From Trebonia sp963759545 (GTDB lineage: Bacteria > Actinomycetota > Actinomycetes > Streptosporangiales > Streptosporangiaceae): a stretch of 64,000 bases of DNA. Positions 7,442-17,634 of the stretch are shown in pieces. The first letter of the stretch is position 1. Each line of letters starts with the position of its first letter. The notes below the pieces were generated by a model. The model searched no databases, was not told the origin of the DNA, and was given only the letters and a program-made list of their open reading frames with translations. The translations under genes and the position numbers were made by a program. Location: positions 186,001-250,000 of the forward strand of contig CAVXAB010000006.1 in the NCBI GenBank assembly GCA_963759545.1. The letters are read 5' to 3'.

Positions 7442-8671
7442 TTATTTGCTGAAAGTCGCGTTGGTCGCGGCCGCCGAGACGGTCAGTCCCTGGGAGTTGA
7501 GCGTCAGGCTGGTGATCCGAAGGCTGGCAGGCACGCCCGGCGGCAGGCTGAACGAGAAGGAGCCGAACGAGCTAAGCAGCGAGCCGACCGCGCTGTTGCT
7601 CGGCAGCACCTTGATGTTGATCGTCTGCGGCCCGGTCTGCGTGATCTGAGCTTCCTCGGTGTCGCTGAAGACGCCGCCGAGGCCCGCCGTGATCTTCACC
7701 TTGTTCGTGCCGTCGGGTGTGACTGTGATCCCGGTGCCGCCGCCGACCCCGCCCGCGGCGGCGAGCGCGCCGAACGAGATGAAGGCCGTCGCGGTCATGT
7801 GGTCAACCTTGGCACTCGCGGTTGACGAGTAGCTGCTGATGTGCAGGCCGTTGATCGTCGCGTGGATGCTGTTGATGGTGACCGGCCCCGCGGGGACGTT
7901 GCTCGCCGAGATGTCGACCTTGTTGAAGTCCTTGGCGGCGAGCTGGGTGAGGAACGGGAAGCCCTCGATCGTCACCGACGGCTTGACCGGGAGCCCATTC
8001 GACTGGAACTGGCTCGCCATGTCGTTCTCCGTGACGGCCAGCGCTACCCGGTCGCCGATCACGAGGAGGATCAGGAGCACGATGACCGTGAAGAGGACCA
8101 TGACCGAGCGCCGGACGCGGCGCTTGCGCCCGCGCCGCCGGGACCGGGGCGATGCCGGCGGCTGAGCGGGCGGCTGTGCGGGCCGCCACGGCCCCTGGCC
8201 CTGAGGCGGCTGCGGTGACCACTGTGGCGCCGGAGTGTCCTGCGGCTCCTGCTGCCGTTGCGGTTGCTGCCATTGCTGGGGTGGCTGCTGCTGCGGGGCC
8301 CGATCCCACTGCGTGGGCGCCACCCGGTCATGGGCGGTCGGCGACTGCGGCCGGTCCCACTGGGTCGGGGCCGCCGCGTCGAGGGCGGTCGGCTGGTCAA
8401 CCGGCAACCGCGCCGTGGGCGCGGCCGGAGGCGGCTCCTGCCGTGGCGCCTCCTGCCGTGGCGCCTCCTGGCGCGGCACGTCCTGGCGCGGCGCGGCGGG
8501 CCCGGGTGGCGGCGGCGGGGCAGGCCACTGGGGAACTGGCTGGGTCGGCGGCTCCTGCCCCCAGCCTCCGGCCGGCTGCGCGGGCGCCTGCACGGTGGGC
8601 GGCGCCGCCGTGACAGGCTCCTCCGCCGGTGGCGCAGGAGGCAACGGCTGCTTGGTGGGATCGTTGCTCAT
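7442..8671 (-). CDS. DUF2993 protein with long Pro/Gln-rich N-terminal region
   Basis: About 409 residues: roughly 170 residues very rich in Pro, Gln and Ala, then a basic patch (RSRRRGRKRRVRRS), one membrane helix (VMVLFTVIVLLILLVI) and a C-terminal extracytoplasmic DUF2993 domain (EGFPFLTQLAAKDFNKVDIS). The low-complexity part includes four 5-residue repeats (RQDVP, RQEAP, RQEAP, RQEPP). I start at ATG 8671 (MSNDPTKQP); an ATG 21 codons upstream lacks a ribosome site. It is paralogous to 6489-7322 with the same topology but a longer cytoplasmic tail. Such tails often dock other envelope proteins, but no partner is visible. Confidence 0.82.
   Translation of the reverse strand: MSNDPTKQPLPPAPPAEEPVTAAPPTVQAPAQPAGGWGQEPPTQPVPQWPAPPPPPGPAAPRQDVPRQEAPRQEAPRQEPPPAAPTARLPVDQPTALDAAAPTQWDRPQSPTAHDRVAPTQWDRAPQQQPPQQWQQPQRQQEPQDTPAPQWSPQPPQGQGPWRPAQPPAQPPASPRSRRRGRKRRVRRSVMVLFTVIVLLILLVIGDRVALAVTENDMASQFQSNGLPVKPSVTIEGFPFLTQLAAKDFNKVDISASNVPAGPVTINSIHATINGLHISSYSSTASAKVDHMTATAFISFGALAAAGGVGGGTGITVTPDGTNKVKITAGLGGVFSDTEEAQITQTGPQTINIKVLPSNSAVGSLLSSFGSFSFSLPPGVPASLRITSLTLNSQGLTVSAAATNATFSK
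8431..8490. repeat. Four 15-bp tandem repeats in coding sequence
   Basis: Units 8431-8445, 8446-8460, 8461-8475 and 8476-8490 are near-identical 15-mers (type GCGCCTCCTGCCGTG). On the minus strand they encode the pentapeptide repeats RQxxP of the DUF2993 protein. They are a likely site of in-frame copy-number change. Confidence 0.8.
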
Positions 8672-8919
8672 GGTCAGCCCCCCGGTTCTCCGCCGCTGAA
8701 TTGAAGTATCGACGGATATCGACGTCCGCGTCAAAGTGCCTCGACGTAGTTATAGTTCACCAGATTCCGGATTTCACGCCTTACCCCTAGACTCTAGAGC
8801 GGACAGGCTCGTAGCGAGCGGGGCGCAGGCCGGTCTTCACCCGGATAACTAGACGCTAACAAGCGCGCGACGAAAAGATAAAGCCGCCGCAAGGCGGATT
8901 GAGCGGGAGGAATTCGGCG

Positions 8920-11407
8920 GTGGGGAATCAAGTGGCGCATAGTTCTCATGCCACACCTCCGCTGCTGGTAAGCACGGTGCGTAACACCCACCGGCTGGAC
9001 AGCGGGCAGGAGTATCGCATCGGACGCGACGAGCGGGCGGACATCCCGCTCGCCGACGCGCGGGTCTCGTGGGAGCACGCGGTGATCCGCGCGGAGGGCC
9101 CGGTCTGGGTGCTCGAGGACCGGGGCAGCCGCAACGGCACGTTCCTCGGCTCCGAGCGGATCATGCGACTGGAGATCACCAAGCCGTGCGTGGTGCACTT
9201 CGGGCACCCCGAGGACGGCCCTGTGCTCCGCTTCGAGCTGGCCGCGCCCGACCGTCCCAAGGCCCCAGCGGCCGGACCGGGGCTTCGAGCCCAGTCCCAT
9301 GGACACCACGTTCATGCCTGGCGTGCTGCGCGACCCCACCTCGCGGGTGCGGATCCAGTCCAAGGTCATGAAGATCGGGCGCCGCCCGGACAACGACATC
9401 GTGGTGCACGACCTGGGGGTGTCCAAGCAGCACGCCGAGCTGCGGACGTCGCCGACCGGCCGGTTCCAGATCATCGACCTGGGCAGCCACAACGGCACGT
9501 TCGTCAACGGCACCCGGGTCAACCAGGCCGAGCTGCAAGACAACGACATCATCGCGATCGGCCACGCCACCTACCGGGTGGACGGCCACGAGCTGATCGA
9601 GTACCTCGACGACGGCCGCGCCACGTTCGAGGCGCACGAGCTGAAGGTCGTGGTGCACGACGGCGGCAAGGACAAGGTCCTGCTCGACGCCATCACGTTC
9701 CCGCTCGCCGAGCGGTCGATGATGGCGGTCATCGGCCCAGCCGGCGCGGGCAAGTCCACGCTGCTGAACGCGCTGACCGGCAAGCGCCCGGCGACGACCG
9801 GCAGCGTCTTCTACGACTACCGTGACCTGTACGACAACTACGACGAGCTGCGGCAGCGCATCGGCCTGGTGCCGCAGGAGTCCGTCACCCACGACCAGCT
9901 CACCGCGAAGACCGCGCTCGGCTACCAGGCCGAGCTCCGCTTCCCGCCGGACACCGGGGCCGAGGAGCGCAACCAGCGGGTGGGCGAGGTCCTCGACGAG
10001 CTGTCGATGACCAAGCACGCGGAGACCCGCATCGACCGGCTGTCCGGCGGCCAGAAGAAGCGGGTCAACATCGGCATGGAGCTGCTGACCAAGCCGAGCC
10101 TGCTGTTCCTCGACGAGCCGACCTCGCCGCTCGACCCGCACCTGAAGCGCGACATGTTCACGCAGATGCGGAAGATGGCCGACAAGGGCGCCGTGACGGG
10201 CCAGTCGGTCATCGTGATCACCCACGACGTCGAGTCGAAGCTGATCGACCAGTGCGACCGGCTCATCGTGCTGCAGCCGGGCGGCAAGATGGCCTTCTTC
10301 GGCCCGCCGGACGAGGGGCTGCGCTTCTTCGGCCGGGAGGACTGGGCGGACGTCTTCCAGGCGTTCGCCGACGAGCCGGACCGCGACTTCGCCGCCGAGT
10401 ACCGTGCGTCGCCGGAGTTCGTGAAGTACGTGGCCACCCCGATCTCCGTCCGCCAGCGGCGGCTCGACGCGGGGCGGCCGGAAGGTGAGGAAGCGGCCAG
10501 GCCCAAGCAGCGCAGCAGCTTGAGCCAGGTCTTCACCATGGCCCGCAGGTACCGCCGGGTCATGCAGGCCGACCGGGTCTTCATCGCCACCACCATCCTG
10601 ATGCCGATCCTGCTCGGCGCCCTGGTCCGGGCCACGCCGACGCACTTCGGCCTCGTCAACTCGACCCCGGTGGGCGGCCTCAACGTCAACGCCATCCAGA
10701 TGGTGATGATCCTCGTGATGTCCTCGGTCCTGGCGGGCACCGCCCTGTCCATCCGCGAGTTCATCAAGGAACGCGACATCTACGAGCGAGAACGGATGGC
10801 CGGTCTTTCTGCCAGCGCCTACCTCTTCTCGAAGGTCATCGTGCTCAGCCTGATCGCCGTGATGCAGTCGGCGCTGGTCACGCTGGTCGGCCTGGCCGGG
10901 CAGAAGGTCCCGTCAAGCGGCGTGGTGATACCTGGGCCGGCGCTGATCGAGATCTTCGTCGCGCTCGCGGTGCTGTCGGTGACGTCCATGATGATCGGCC
11001 TGGCGATCTCCACCCTGGTCACCAAGGGCGACCAGACCATGCCGATCCTCGTCGGCGTCACCATGGTCCAGGTCGCGCTGTCCGGCGGCTTGTTCCCGCT
11101 TACCGGCACGCTCGGCGACATGGCCGCGATTGCCCCGGCGCGCTGGGGCCTGGGCGCGGTGGCGTCGACGATCAACCTGAACGTCATCCAGTCGTCGATC
11201 AGCCAGGGCCCCAACGGCCAGAAGCCGGATGCCCTGTGGACGCATAACGCGGCCCACTGGCTGACCGGCATCGGCGCGATGATCCTGCTCGGCATCATCT
11301 GGCTGATCATCGCGCGCGTCCGGCTTTCCACGATCGGCCCGCGCAAGCGGAAGGAGAAGAACAAGTCCACCTCGCCGAGCGCGGTGAACCAGCCGGTACG
11401 CGTGTGA
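8920..11407 (+). CDS. FHA-FHA-ABC exporter (Rv1747-like), frame change near 9250-9290
   Basis: An exporter half with two phosphothreonine-binding FHA domains, an ATPase and an ABCG-type membrane domain on one chain, as in Mycobacterium tuberculosis Rv1747. FHA1 (YRIGRDERADI, SWEH, SRNGT) is read in one frame. FHA2 (KIGRRPDNDI, SKQH, SHNGT), Walker A GPAGAGKST, signature LSGGQKKR, Walker B LLFLDEPTSPLD and about six C-terminal membrane segments are read in the next frame. Reading through the linker as RPDRGFEPSPMDTTF fits one protein of about 830 residues. GTG 8920 is chosen for its GGGAGGA site 8 nt upstream. In Rv1747 the FHA domains are targets of a Ser/Thr kinase, but no kinase gene is nearby here. 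The break is probably a sequencing indel; a real split into an FHA protein and a transporter starting at ATG 9299 is the alternative. Confidence 0.88.
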
Positions 11408-11531
11408 CCCGTATCGCGGCCCTGCCGCCTGGAACAGGCGAGACTTCCATGCTCTGCTAGAGATTTGTGAAGTTTCCCTCCCGGCGCGCCCGCTGGCGAG
11501 CACTGTCAACCAGAAGGTCGTCGTCAGCGCG

Positions 11532-13009
11532 GTGTTCGTCGCGGCGATGTTCATGAACATCATGGACGGGACCGTGGTCAACGTCGCGCTGCCCACGCTG
11601 TCGCGGTCCTTCGGGGTGCCGATCGGCTCGGTCAGCGGCGTGGTGACCGCCTACCTGGTGACGCTCGCCGTGGCGATGCCCGCGTCCGGCTGGATCGGTG
11701 ACCGCTTCGGCGGCCGGAACGTCCTGCTCGCGGCGATCACGGTGTTCACCGTCGGCGTCCGCGCTGTGCGGCCTCGCGACCTCGCTGCCCGAACTGGTCG
11801 CGTTCCGCGCGCTGCAGGGGCTCGGCGGCGGGACCCTGATCCCCGTCGGGATGACGATGATCACCCGGGCGTTCCCGCCCGCCGAGCGGATCAAGGCCAA
11901 CCAGGTGCTGATCGTCCCGACGCTGCTCGCCCCCGCGCTCGGCCCGGTGATCGGCGGCGCGCTGGTCGACGGCCTGTCGTGGCGGTGGATCTTCTACATC
12001 AACCTGCCGGTCGGCGTGGCCGCGATGCTCGTCGGGCTGCTGTTCCTGCCCGCCGGGTCCGAGCACCCGGCCGGCCGCTTCGACCTGCCCGGCTTCCTGC
12101 TCGCCGCCGCGGGCTTCCCGCTGGTCATGTACGCGCTGTCGACCGGCTCGTCGTCGGGCTGGGGCTCGCGCGGCCGTGCTCGGCACCGGGCTGCCCGGGC
12201 TGGTGCTGCTCGCCGCTCTTCATCGCCGTGGAGCTGCGCGTCGGCGGAGCCGATGCTGCGCCTGCGGTTGTACCGGCGACCGGCTGTTCCGGATCACGAG
12301 CCTGCAGCTCACCGCCGCCGGCGGCGGGTTCATGGGCACGCTGTTCCTCGTACCGCTGCTGCTGCAGAACGGCCTCGGCTTCTCCGCGATCCACTCGGCC
12401 TGTCCACCTTCACCGAGGCGCTCGGCGGCATGATCGGCGTGCAGCTGACCACCCGCCTGTACAAGCGGGTCGGGCCGCGCCGCCTGATGACGGCGGGCAT
12501 GTGCGGCACGGTCGCCACGATCGGCCTGATGGCCCTGGCCGGGCCGTCGGACGCGTTCTGGCTGATCCCGCTGCTGATGTTCTTCACCGGCTGCTCTTTC
12601 GGCTTCGCGATGTCCCCGTCGCAGACCGCGAACATGGCCACGGTCACCGCGGCGGAGACCGGGCACGCCTCCACGCTGCAGAACACCGTGCGCCAGGCCG
12701 GCGGCGCGGCCGGCGTCGCGCTGCTCGGCACGGTCGTCGCCGCGACCGGGGCGGGCGCCGCGCGACCTGGCCGGCTACCACCTGGCCTTCCTCGCCGCCG
12801 CGGGCCTGATGGCCCTCGGCGTGCTGGCCTCCGGCTTCGTCAACGACGCCGACGCCGCCCCGACGATGGCCGCCACTGCCAGGGACGGCCGCCGCGAACG
12901 CGCTACCGGAGGCCGCCTGACCCGGTACCCGCGCCGCGGTGGTCGAGCCTTGTCCGTTACGCTGACCCGGTGGTTACTGCTGACGGCGCTGCCCTCACCC
13001 TGTCCCTGA
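11532..13009 (+). CDS. DHA2-family (EmrB/QacA-like) MFS drug exporter, several frame changes
   Basis: A proton-coupled drug exporter of the 14-helix DHA2 type. The N-terminus has FMNIMDGTVVNVALPTLSRSF, and antiporter motif C is seen around LAPALGPVIGGALVDGLSWRWIFYINLPVG. Later segments include LFRITSLQLTAAGGGFMGTLFLVPLLLQ and TFTEALGGMIG. The frame changes near 11757, 12170, 12215-12270 (more than once), 12400 and 12765, while the family sequence stays continuous. Neither end is certain: the frame is open upstream of GTG 11532 without a good start, and after a late indel the stop could be 12918-12920 instead of 13007-13009. Because the reading is so broken, a decaying pseudogene is possible, but the even spread of breaks across the window favours sequence error. 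Confidence 0.75.
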
Positions 13010-14119
13010 CCCGCGCGATGCTCAGCCGGTTCCCGCTGATCGACGGGCACAACGACCTGCCGTGGGAGATCCGGGAGAAGTTCGGACTTGACCCGGTCAA
13101 GGCGGGCCTGACCGGGCGCGTCGACGGCACGCGACACCGACATCCCGCGCCTGGTGGAGGGCGGGGTCGGCGGCCAGTTCTGGTCGGTCTACGTCCCGTC
13201 GAGCCTCGCCGGCGACGCGGCCGTGACGGCGGTCTTCGAGCAGGTCGACGTGGTGCACCGGATGATCGCCGCCTACCCGGGCCGCTTCCAGCTCGCGCTG
13301 ACCGCCGACGACGTGGAGGCGGCATTCAAGGCGGGCAAGATCGCCTCCCTGCTCGGCGCGGAGGGCGGCCACAGCATCAACAGCTCGCTCGGCGTGCTCC
13401 GCTCGCTGCACGCCCTTGGCGTCCGCTACATGACGCTGACGCACAACGACAACGTCGGCTGGGCCGACTCCGCGACCGACGAGCCGGACTGCGGCGGCCT
13501 GTCGGACTTCGGCCGCGAGGTCGTGGCGGAGATGCAGCGCCTCGGCATGCTCGTCGACCTGTCGCACGTCGCGGTATCCACCATGAACGACGCGCTTGAC
13601 GTGGCCCAGGCCCCGGTCATCTTCTCCCACTCGAGCACCCGCGCGCTCACCGACAACCCGCGCAACGTCCCGGACGACGTGCTCGCGCGGCTCGCGGTCA
13701 ACGGCGGCGTGTGCATGGTGGCGTTCGTCCCGTTCTTCGTCTCGCAGGAGTGCACCGACTGGTTCAACGGGCTGAAGGCGTTCGCGGCCGGCCGCGGCCT
13801 CGACCCCGACAACCTGTCGGCCGTGTTCGGCCTGGTCCCCGACTGGCAGAAGGGCAATCCGATGCCGCCCGCCACGATCTCCCAGGTGGCCGACCACATC
13901 GACCACGTCCGCGAGGTGGCGGGCGTCGCCCACGTGGGCATCGGCGCCGACTTCGACGGCTCACCGTTTTTTCCCGTGGGCCTGGACGACGTCTCTCGCT
14001 ACCCGGCGCTCTTCCACGAGCTGCAGCGCCGCCACTGGTCGGAGTCCGACCTCAAGGCCCTGGCGGGCGCCAACATCCTGCGCACCCTCCGCGACGCCGG
14101 GTCCTACGCCTCGGCTTGA
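12970..14119 (+). CDS. Membrane dipeptidase-type peptidase M19 (frame change near 13128)
   Basis: A zinc-dependent renal-dipeptidase homologue that cleaves dipeptides, including D-amino-acid dipeptides. The first zinc ligands DGHND appear soon after the start (PLIDGHNDLPWEIREKFG). Then come the bridging Glu in LLGAEGGHSI, the motif LTHNDNVGWADS, His ligands in DLSHV and FSHSSTR, and the late HVGIGADFDG. The frame shifts between GRVDGTR and DTDIPRLVEGG, near 13128. The start is GTG 12970 or ATG 13018. The 5' end overlaps or nearly touches the exporter gene, suggesting one transcript. No signal peptide is seen, so it is probably cytoplasmic. Confidence 0.88.
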
Positions 14120-14323
14120 TACACCAGCGGCCAGGCCGACCGTCGCCTCCAGCGCTCAAGCCAAGCCCACTGGACATCATCCCGGTGCCCGGCGGCTCAC
14201 CGGGCTGAGCTTCGACGCGGATGCTAGGTGCCCCCTAGGGCAACGCCGTGGCTCAAGTGGTCCGCGGTGACCGTGAGGGCCGTGCGCGGGCTGAGGTGCG
14301 GCGCCAGCGCGCGAGCACGGCAG

Positions 14324-14391
14324 AATCGAAAGGATTTTTCATGATCATGTGGATTCCGCATCAAATAAGATGCGGAATCCACATGATCATG
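14324..14391 (+). repeat. Family A palindromic element, copy 1
   Basis: Arms 14340-14362 and 14369-14391 are a perfect 23-bp inverted repeat (starting CATGATCATGTGGATTCC) around the 6-nt loop AAATAA. A conserved 5' leader AATCGAAAGGATTTTT (14324-14339) precedes it. The same leader plus palindrome occurs, inverted, at 36723-36791, and a degenerate half copy lies at 25009-25042. It is AT-richer than its surroundings. Confidence 0.88.
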
Positions 14392-14550
14392 GGCCGGGCC
14401 GCCGGGCCGCCGGCCGCCGGCGCCGTGCCGCCGGCCGCGCCGTGCCGCGCACGGTGCCGCCGTGACCGCCGTGGCCGGGCCGCCGTGCCGCCGGGACCCG
14501 CCGCCGTGCCGCCGGGGCCGGGCCACCGGGCCGCCGGGGACGGGCGCGGT

Positions 14551-14630
14551 CCCGCGAGACAACCCGGGCAAACCGGGGGCAGGCCGCGATGCCGCGAGAC
14601 AACCCGGGCAAACCGGGGGCAGACCGCGAT
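14551..14630. repeat. 40-bp tandem direct repeat (two copies)
   Basis: 14551-14590 and 14591-14630 are the same 40-mer with two substitutions. The shared core reads CCGCGAGACAACCCGGGCAA, followed by ACCGGGGGCAG. It is intergenic, between the family A element and murL. Function unknown. Confidence 0.85.
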
Positions 14631-14722
14631 CCGCCAGGATAACAGCAAGAAGTAAGAGAGGCCTCGGTGCCGCGCGGCGGGGCGCGGCTGACGCCGCTTC
14701 CTGATCGGTAGACTCGCTCGCG

Positions 14723-16270
14723 ATGAACTCGCCAGACGCTTCAGAAGGAGCCGCTCCCGTGCGCGGCCAGGTCTTCCGGTACGAGGGGTTTGCCGTCGAC
14801 GGTGAGCGGGGGCTGCTGACCTGCCGGTACTCGCTGGACGGGCGGGAGTTCGCGGAGCGGGTGACGCTCGCGCCCGGGCCGGGGTGGGACACTCCCGCCG
14901 CGCGGGCGGCCGCGCGGATCGTCTACCTGCTCGCGGGCGTCTCCTACTACAAGACCGCCGCGCCCCCGGTCATCGACCTCGGCGACGCCGCGCTGACCGA
15001 GCGCGAGCTTGCGTTCCTGCGCGAGTTCTACCTCTCGGGCCTGGGCGAGTACGCCTACCGCAACGGCCTTGACCTCAGCGACCTCGCCTTCCGCTCCAGT
15101 CCCGCCGCGATCGCGGGTGAACGTGCCGTCGGTGTCGCTACAGCGACACCAACGGCACATTCATACACTCTGCCGCCCGCACCAGCCGCGTCCGCCGCCT
15201 CCGCGAACGTCACCGCGCCCGCCTCGCCCCCCAGAACGCCGCCGCCCGCCGCCGCCTGCCGCCTCCCCGCCCGCCGCGGCCGTCCCCGCGCCTGCCTCGG
15301 ATTTGCGGCCGCTCATCCCCTTCGGCGGCGGCATCGACTCGATCGTGACCGTCGAAGGCGTGCGGCAGCGCACCGCCGACATCGCGCTCTTCGTGGTCAA
15401 CCGGCCGGGGGACCGGTTCGCCGCCATCGAGCGGCCTGCCGCGGTGAGCGGGCTGGAGATCCTGAGAGCCGGCCGGGAGATCGACCCGCAGCTGCTCCGC
15501 TCACCTGAGCTCGGCTTCCTGAACGGGCACGTGCCGGTGACCGGCATCATCTCCGCGATCGCCGTACTCGCGGCGGTGCTCAACGACAGGAACGCGGTCG
15601 TGATGTCCAACGAGTGGTCGGCCTCGGTGCCGACCCTCGAGCACAACGGACAGCAGGTCAACCACCAGTGGTCCAAGTCCGCGGCGTTCGAGGCGAGCTT
15701 CCGCGAGCTGCTCAAGGCCGATCCCGCGGGCCTGCCCGACTACTTCTCGGCGCTCCGCGACCGCACCGAGCTGTGGGTGGGCGAGAGGTTCGCGGACCTG
15801 ACGCAGTACCACGGCACGTTCCGCAGCTGTAACCGGGCCTTTCACATCGACACCAGGCGCCGCCTCGACCACTGGTGCGGCCAGTGCGACAAGTGCTGCT
15901 TCATCGACCTGATCCTGGCCCCGTTCATGCCGGCGGAACAGCTCAGGGCGGTATTCGCGCCCGATGGCGGTGGCAATGCCTCAGGCAACCGTGAGCCGCT
16001 CGACAATCCCGAGCTGAAGCCGAAGTTCCAGACCCTCCTCGGCTCGGGCACCAAGCCGTTCGAGTGCGTCGGCGAGGTCAACGAGTGCCGCGCCGCGGTC
16101 GTGCTGGCCGCGAGCAGGCAGGACCGCGGTGACACGACGCTGCTGCGGGAACTCGCGGCCGATGTCAGCCGGGCGCCCGGACGCGCCGACCGAGGCGGAG
16201 ATCGAGGCCATGCGGCACCCGGTGGGGGCGAGCTTCGTCCCGGCGCGGCTACTCCTTCGTGGAACCATGA
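14723..16270 (+). CDS. murL: UDP-MurNAc-L-Ala-L-Glu epimerase MurL (frame changes near 15105, 16170, 16245)
   Basis: Converts the terminal L-Glu of UDP-MurNAc-L-Ala-L-Glu to D-Glu, using ATP and Mg2+, so that no free D-glutamate is needed. The N-terminal domain (RGQVFRYEGFAVDGERGLLTCRYSL, LAGVSYYKTAAPP) is followed by an Ala/Pro-rich linker and then the catalytic part with GGGIDS (a PP-loop-like motif), SNEWSAS, CNRAFH and the Cys cluster WCGQCDKCCF. The linker carries a 36-bp palindrome. The frame changes near 15105 and twice near the 3' end; restored, the end reads about ASFVPARYSFVEP and stops at TGA 16268-16270, overlapping the murD2 ATG. That overlap and the function of the next gene support the call strongly. 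Confidence 0.9.
15123..15158. repeat. 36-bp palindrome within the murL linker
   Basis: Arms 15123-15139 (GTGCCGTCGGTGTCGCT) and 15142-15158 pair over 17 bp with one mismatch around a 2-nt centre. It lies in the coding linker between the two MurL domains, next to the first frame change. No second copy was found by eye in the window. Confidence 0.8.
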
Positions 16271-17631
16271 CGGGCCAGCGCACGAAGCTCGGCTGGTCCG
16301 ACCTGCGCAGTGCTTACCGGGATGGCACGCGGGTCGGCGTCTGGGGCCTCGGCAAGGAAGGCCACGCGGCGGTGCGGAAGCTGCGCACGCTCGGCATCGC
16401 GCCGGTGCTCGTGGACGATAGCCCGAACGAAAGCGGCGTACTGCCCACCGCCGACGGGGGCCTTGAGGCGCTTAAGCACGCCGAGGTCGTGATCAAGACC
16501 CCCGGGATCAGCCCCTACGGCCCCGCGGCGGCCGAACTGCGCGCGGCCGGGGTAACGCTGGTCGGCGGCCTTAGCCTGTGGGCGAACGAGGCCGACCTGT
16601 CCAGGGTCGTCTACGTCACCGGCACCAAGGGCAAGTCCACGACCTCCTCCGTCATCGGCCACTTGCTGCGCGGCCTCGGCCGCAAGGCCCTGGTCGGCGG
16701 CAACTTCGGCGCCGCGCCCTATGACCCGACCCGCGGCAGCGACTACGACTACTGGGTGATCGAGGTCTCCAGCTACACGGCGACCGACCTCGCGGTCACC
16801 CCGCCGGTCACCGCCGTCACCTCACTGCACCCCGATCACCTTCCGTGGCACGGCGGCGTCGAGCGTTACTACGTCGACAAGCTTTCCGCGACGTCGCAGC
16901 CGGGCGCGGACCTGACCGTCGCCAACGGCGACAGCGAACTGCTCCGCGAGCGCGCCGGCCTACTAGGGCCGCGCGTCGCCTGGGTCGGCGAGACCGACGA
17001 ACCTGGCGCGACCTGGATGGCTCCATTGAACCTCCCGGGAAGGCACAACCGTCGCAACGCGCTGATCGCCCGCGCCGTCCTGCGGGCACTCGCCGCGGCG
17101 GCCGGCGACGAGGAACTGAGCGGCCAGGTCGCCGACGACGAGCGCCTCGCCGCCGCCGCGGTGGACTTCACGCCGCTGCCAAGCCGCCTCACCCCGGTCG
17201 GCACGGTCGGCGGCGTCACGTTCATCGACGACTCCCTGTCCACCAACGTGCTCCCCACGCTGGCGGCACTCGACTCCTTCCCCGGCAAGCGGGTCGCGCT
17301 GATCGTCGGCGGGCAGGACCGCGGCATCGACTACACGGCCCTGGCGGAAGGCGTTAAGCGGCGGGAGGAACCGACCTACGTTCTGACTCTCCCGGACAGC
17401 GGGCCACGGATCACCGCGGCCTTCGCGGCCACCGCAACCACCGCTGACGCGGGTTTCGCTGGCGTCGCTGACTGCGCGGACCTGGACGAAGCGGTAACGC
17501 GGGCCTTCGCCTGGGCCAAGCCGGACGGCATCGTCTTGCTGTCACCCGCGGCCCCGAGCTTCGGCCACTTCCGCGACTACCGCGACAGGGGCGACCACTT
17601 CGCCGCCGCCATGCGCGCGCTCGGCCGGTAG
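16267..17631 (+). CDS. murD2: UDP-MurNAc-L-alanine--L-glutamate ligase MurD2
   Basis: A Mur ligase of 454 residues that adds L-Glu to UDP-MurNAc-L-Ala, giving the substrate of MurL. It has an N-terminal Rossmann-like domain (VGVWGLGKEG), ATP-binding loop YVTGTKGKSTTSS (about 116-128), EVSSYTATDL, TSLHPDHLPWHGG, NLPGRHNRRNALIA, the C-terminal FIDDSLSTNVLPTLAAL and the late LLSPAAPSFGHFRDYRDRGDHF. ATG 16267 overlaps the murL stop by 4 bp (ATGA), so the two are translationally coupled. The MurD family alone would suggest classical MurD; pairing with MurL points to the L-Glu-specific MurD2. Confidence 0.92.
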   Translation: MTGQRTKLGWSDLRSAYRDGTRVGVWGLGKEGHAAVRKLRTLGIAPVLVDDSPNESGVLPTADGGLEALKHAEVVIKTPGISPYGPAAAELRAAGVTLVGGLSLWANEADLSRVVYVTGTKGKSTTSSVIGHLLRGLGRKALVGGNFGAAPYDPTRGSDYDYWVIEVSSYTATDLAVTPPVTAVTSLHPDHLPWHGGVERYYVDKLSATSQPGADLTVANGDSELLRERAGLLGPRVAWVGETDEPGATWMAPLNLPGRHNRRNALIARAVLRALAAAAGDEELSGQVADDERLAAAAVDFTPLPSRLTPVGTVGGVTFIDDSLSTNVLPTLAALDSFPGKRVALIVGGQDRGIDYTALAEGVKRREEPTYVLTLPDSGPRITAAFAATATTADAGFAGVADCADLDEAVTRAFAWAKPDGIVLLSPAAPSFGHFRDYRDRGDHFAAAMRALGR

Positions 17632-17634
17632 CCG

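Larger units (their letters stand above)
14120..14722. other. 603-bp intergenic region with repeats
   Basis: No gene is recognised. It holds a family A palindromic element (14324-14391), then an extremely GC-rich run of CCGCCGGGCC-type sequence (about 14392-14550) and a 40-bp direct repeat in tandem (14551-14630). Frames open here on both strands have the composition of random GC-rich sequence. Confidence 0.7.
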
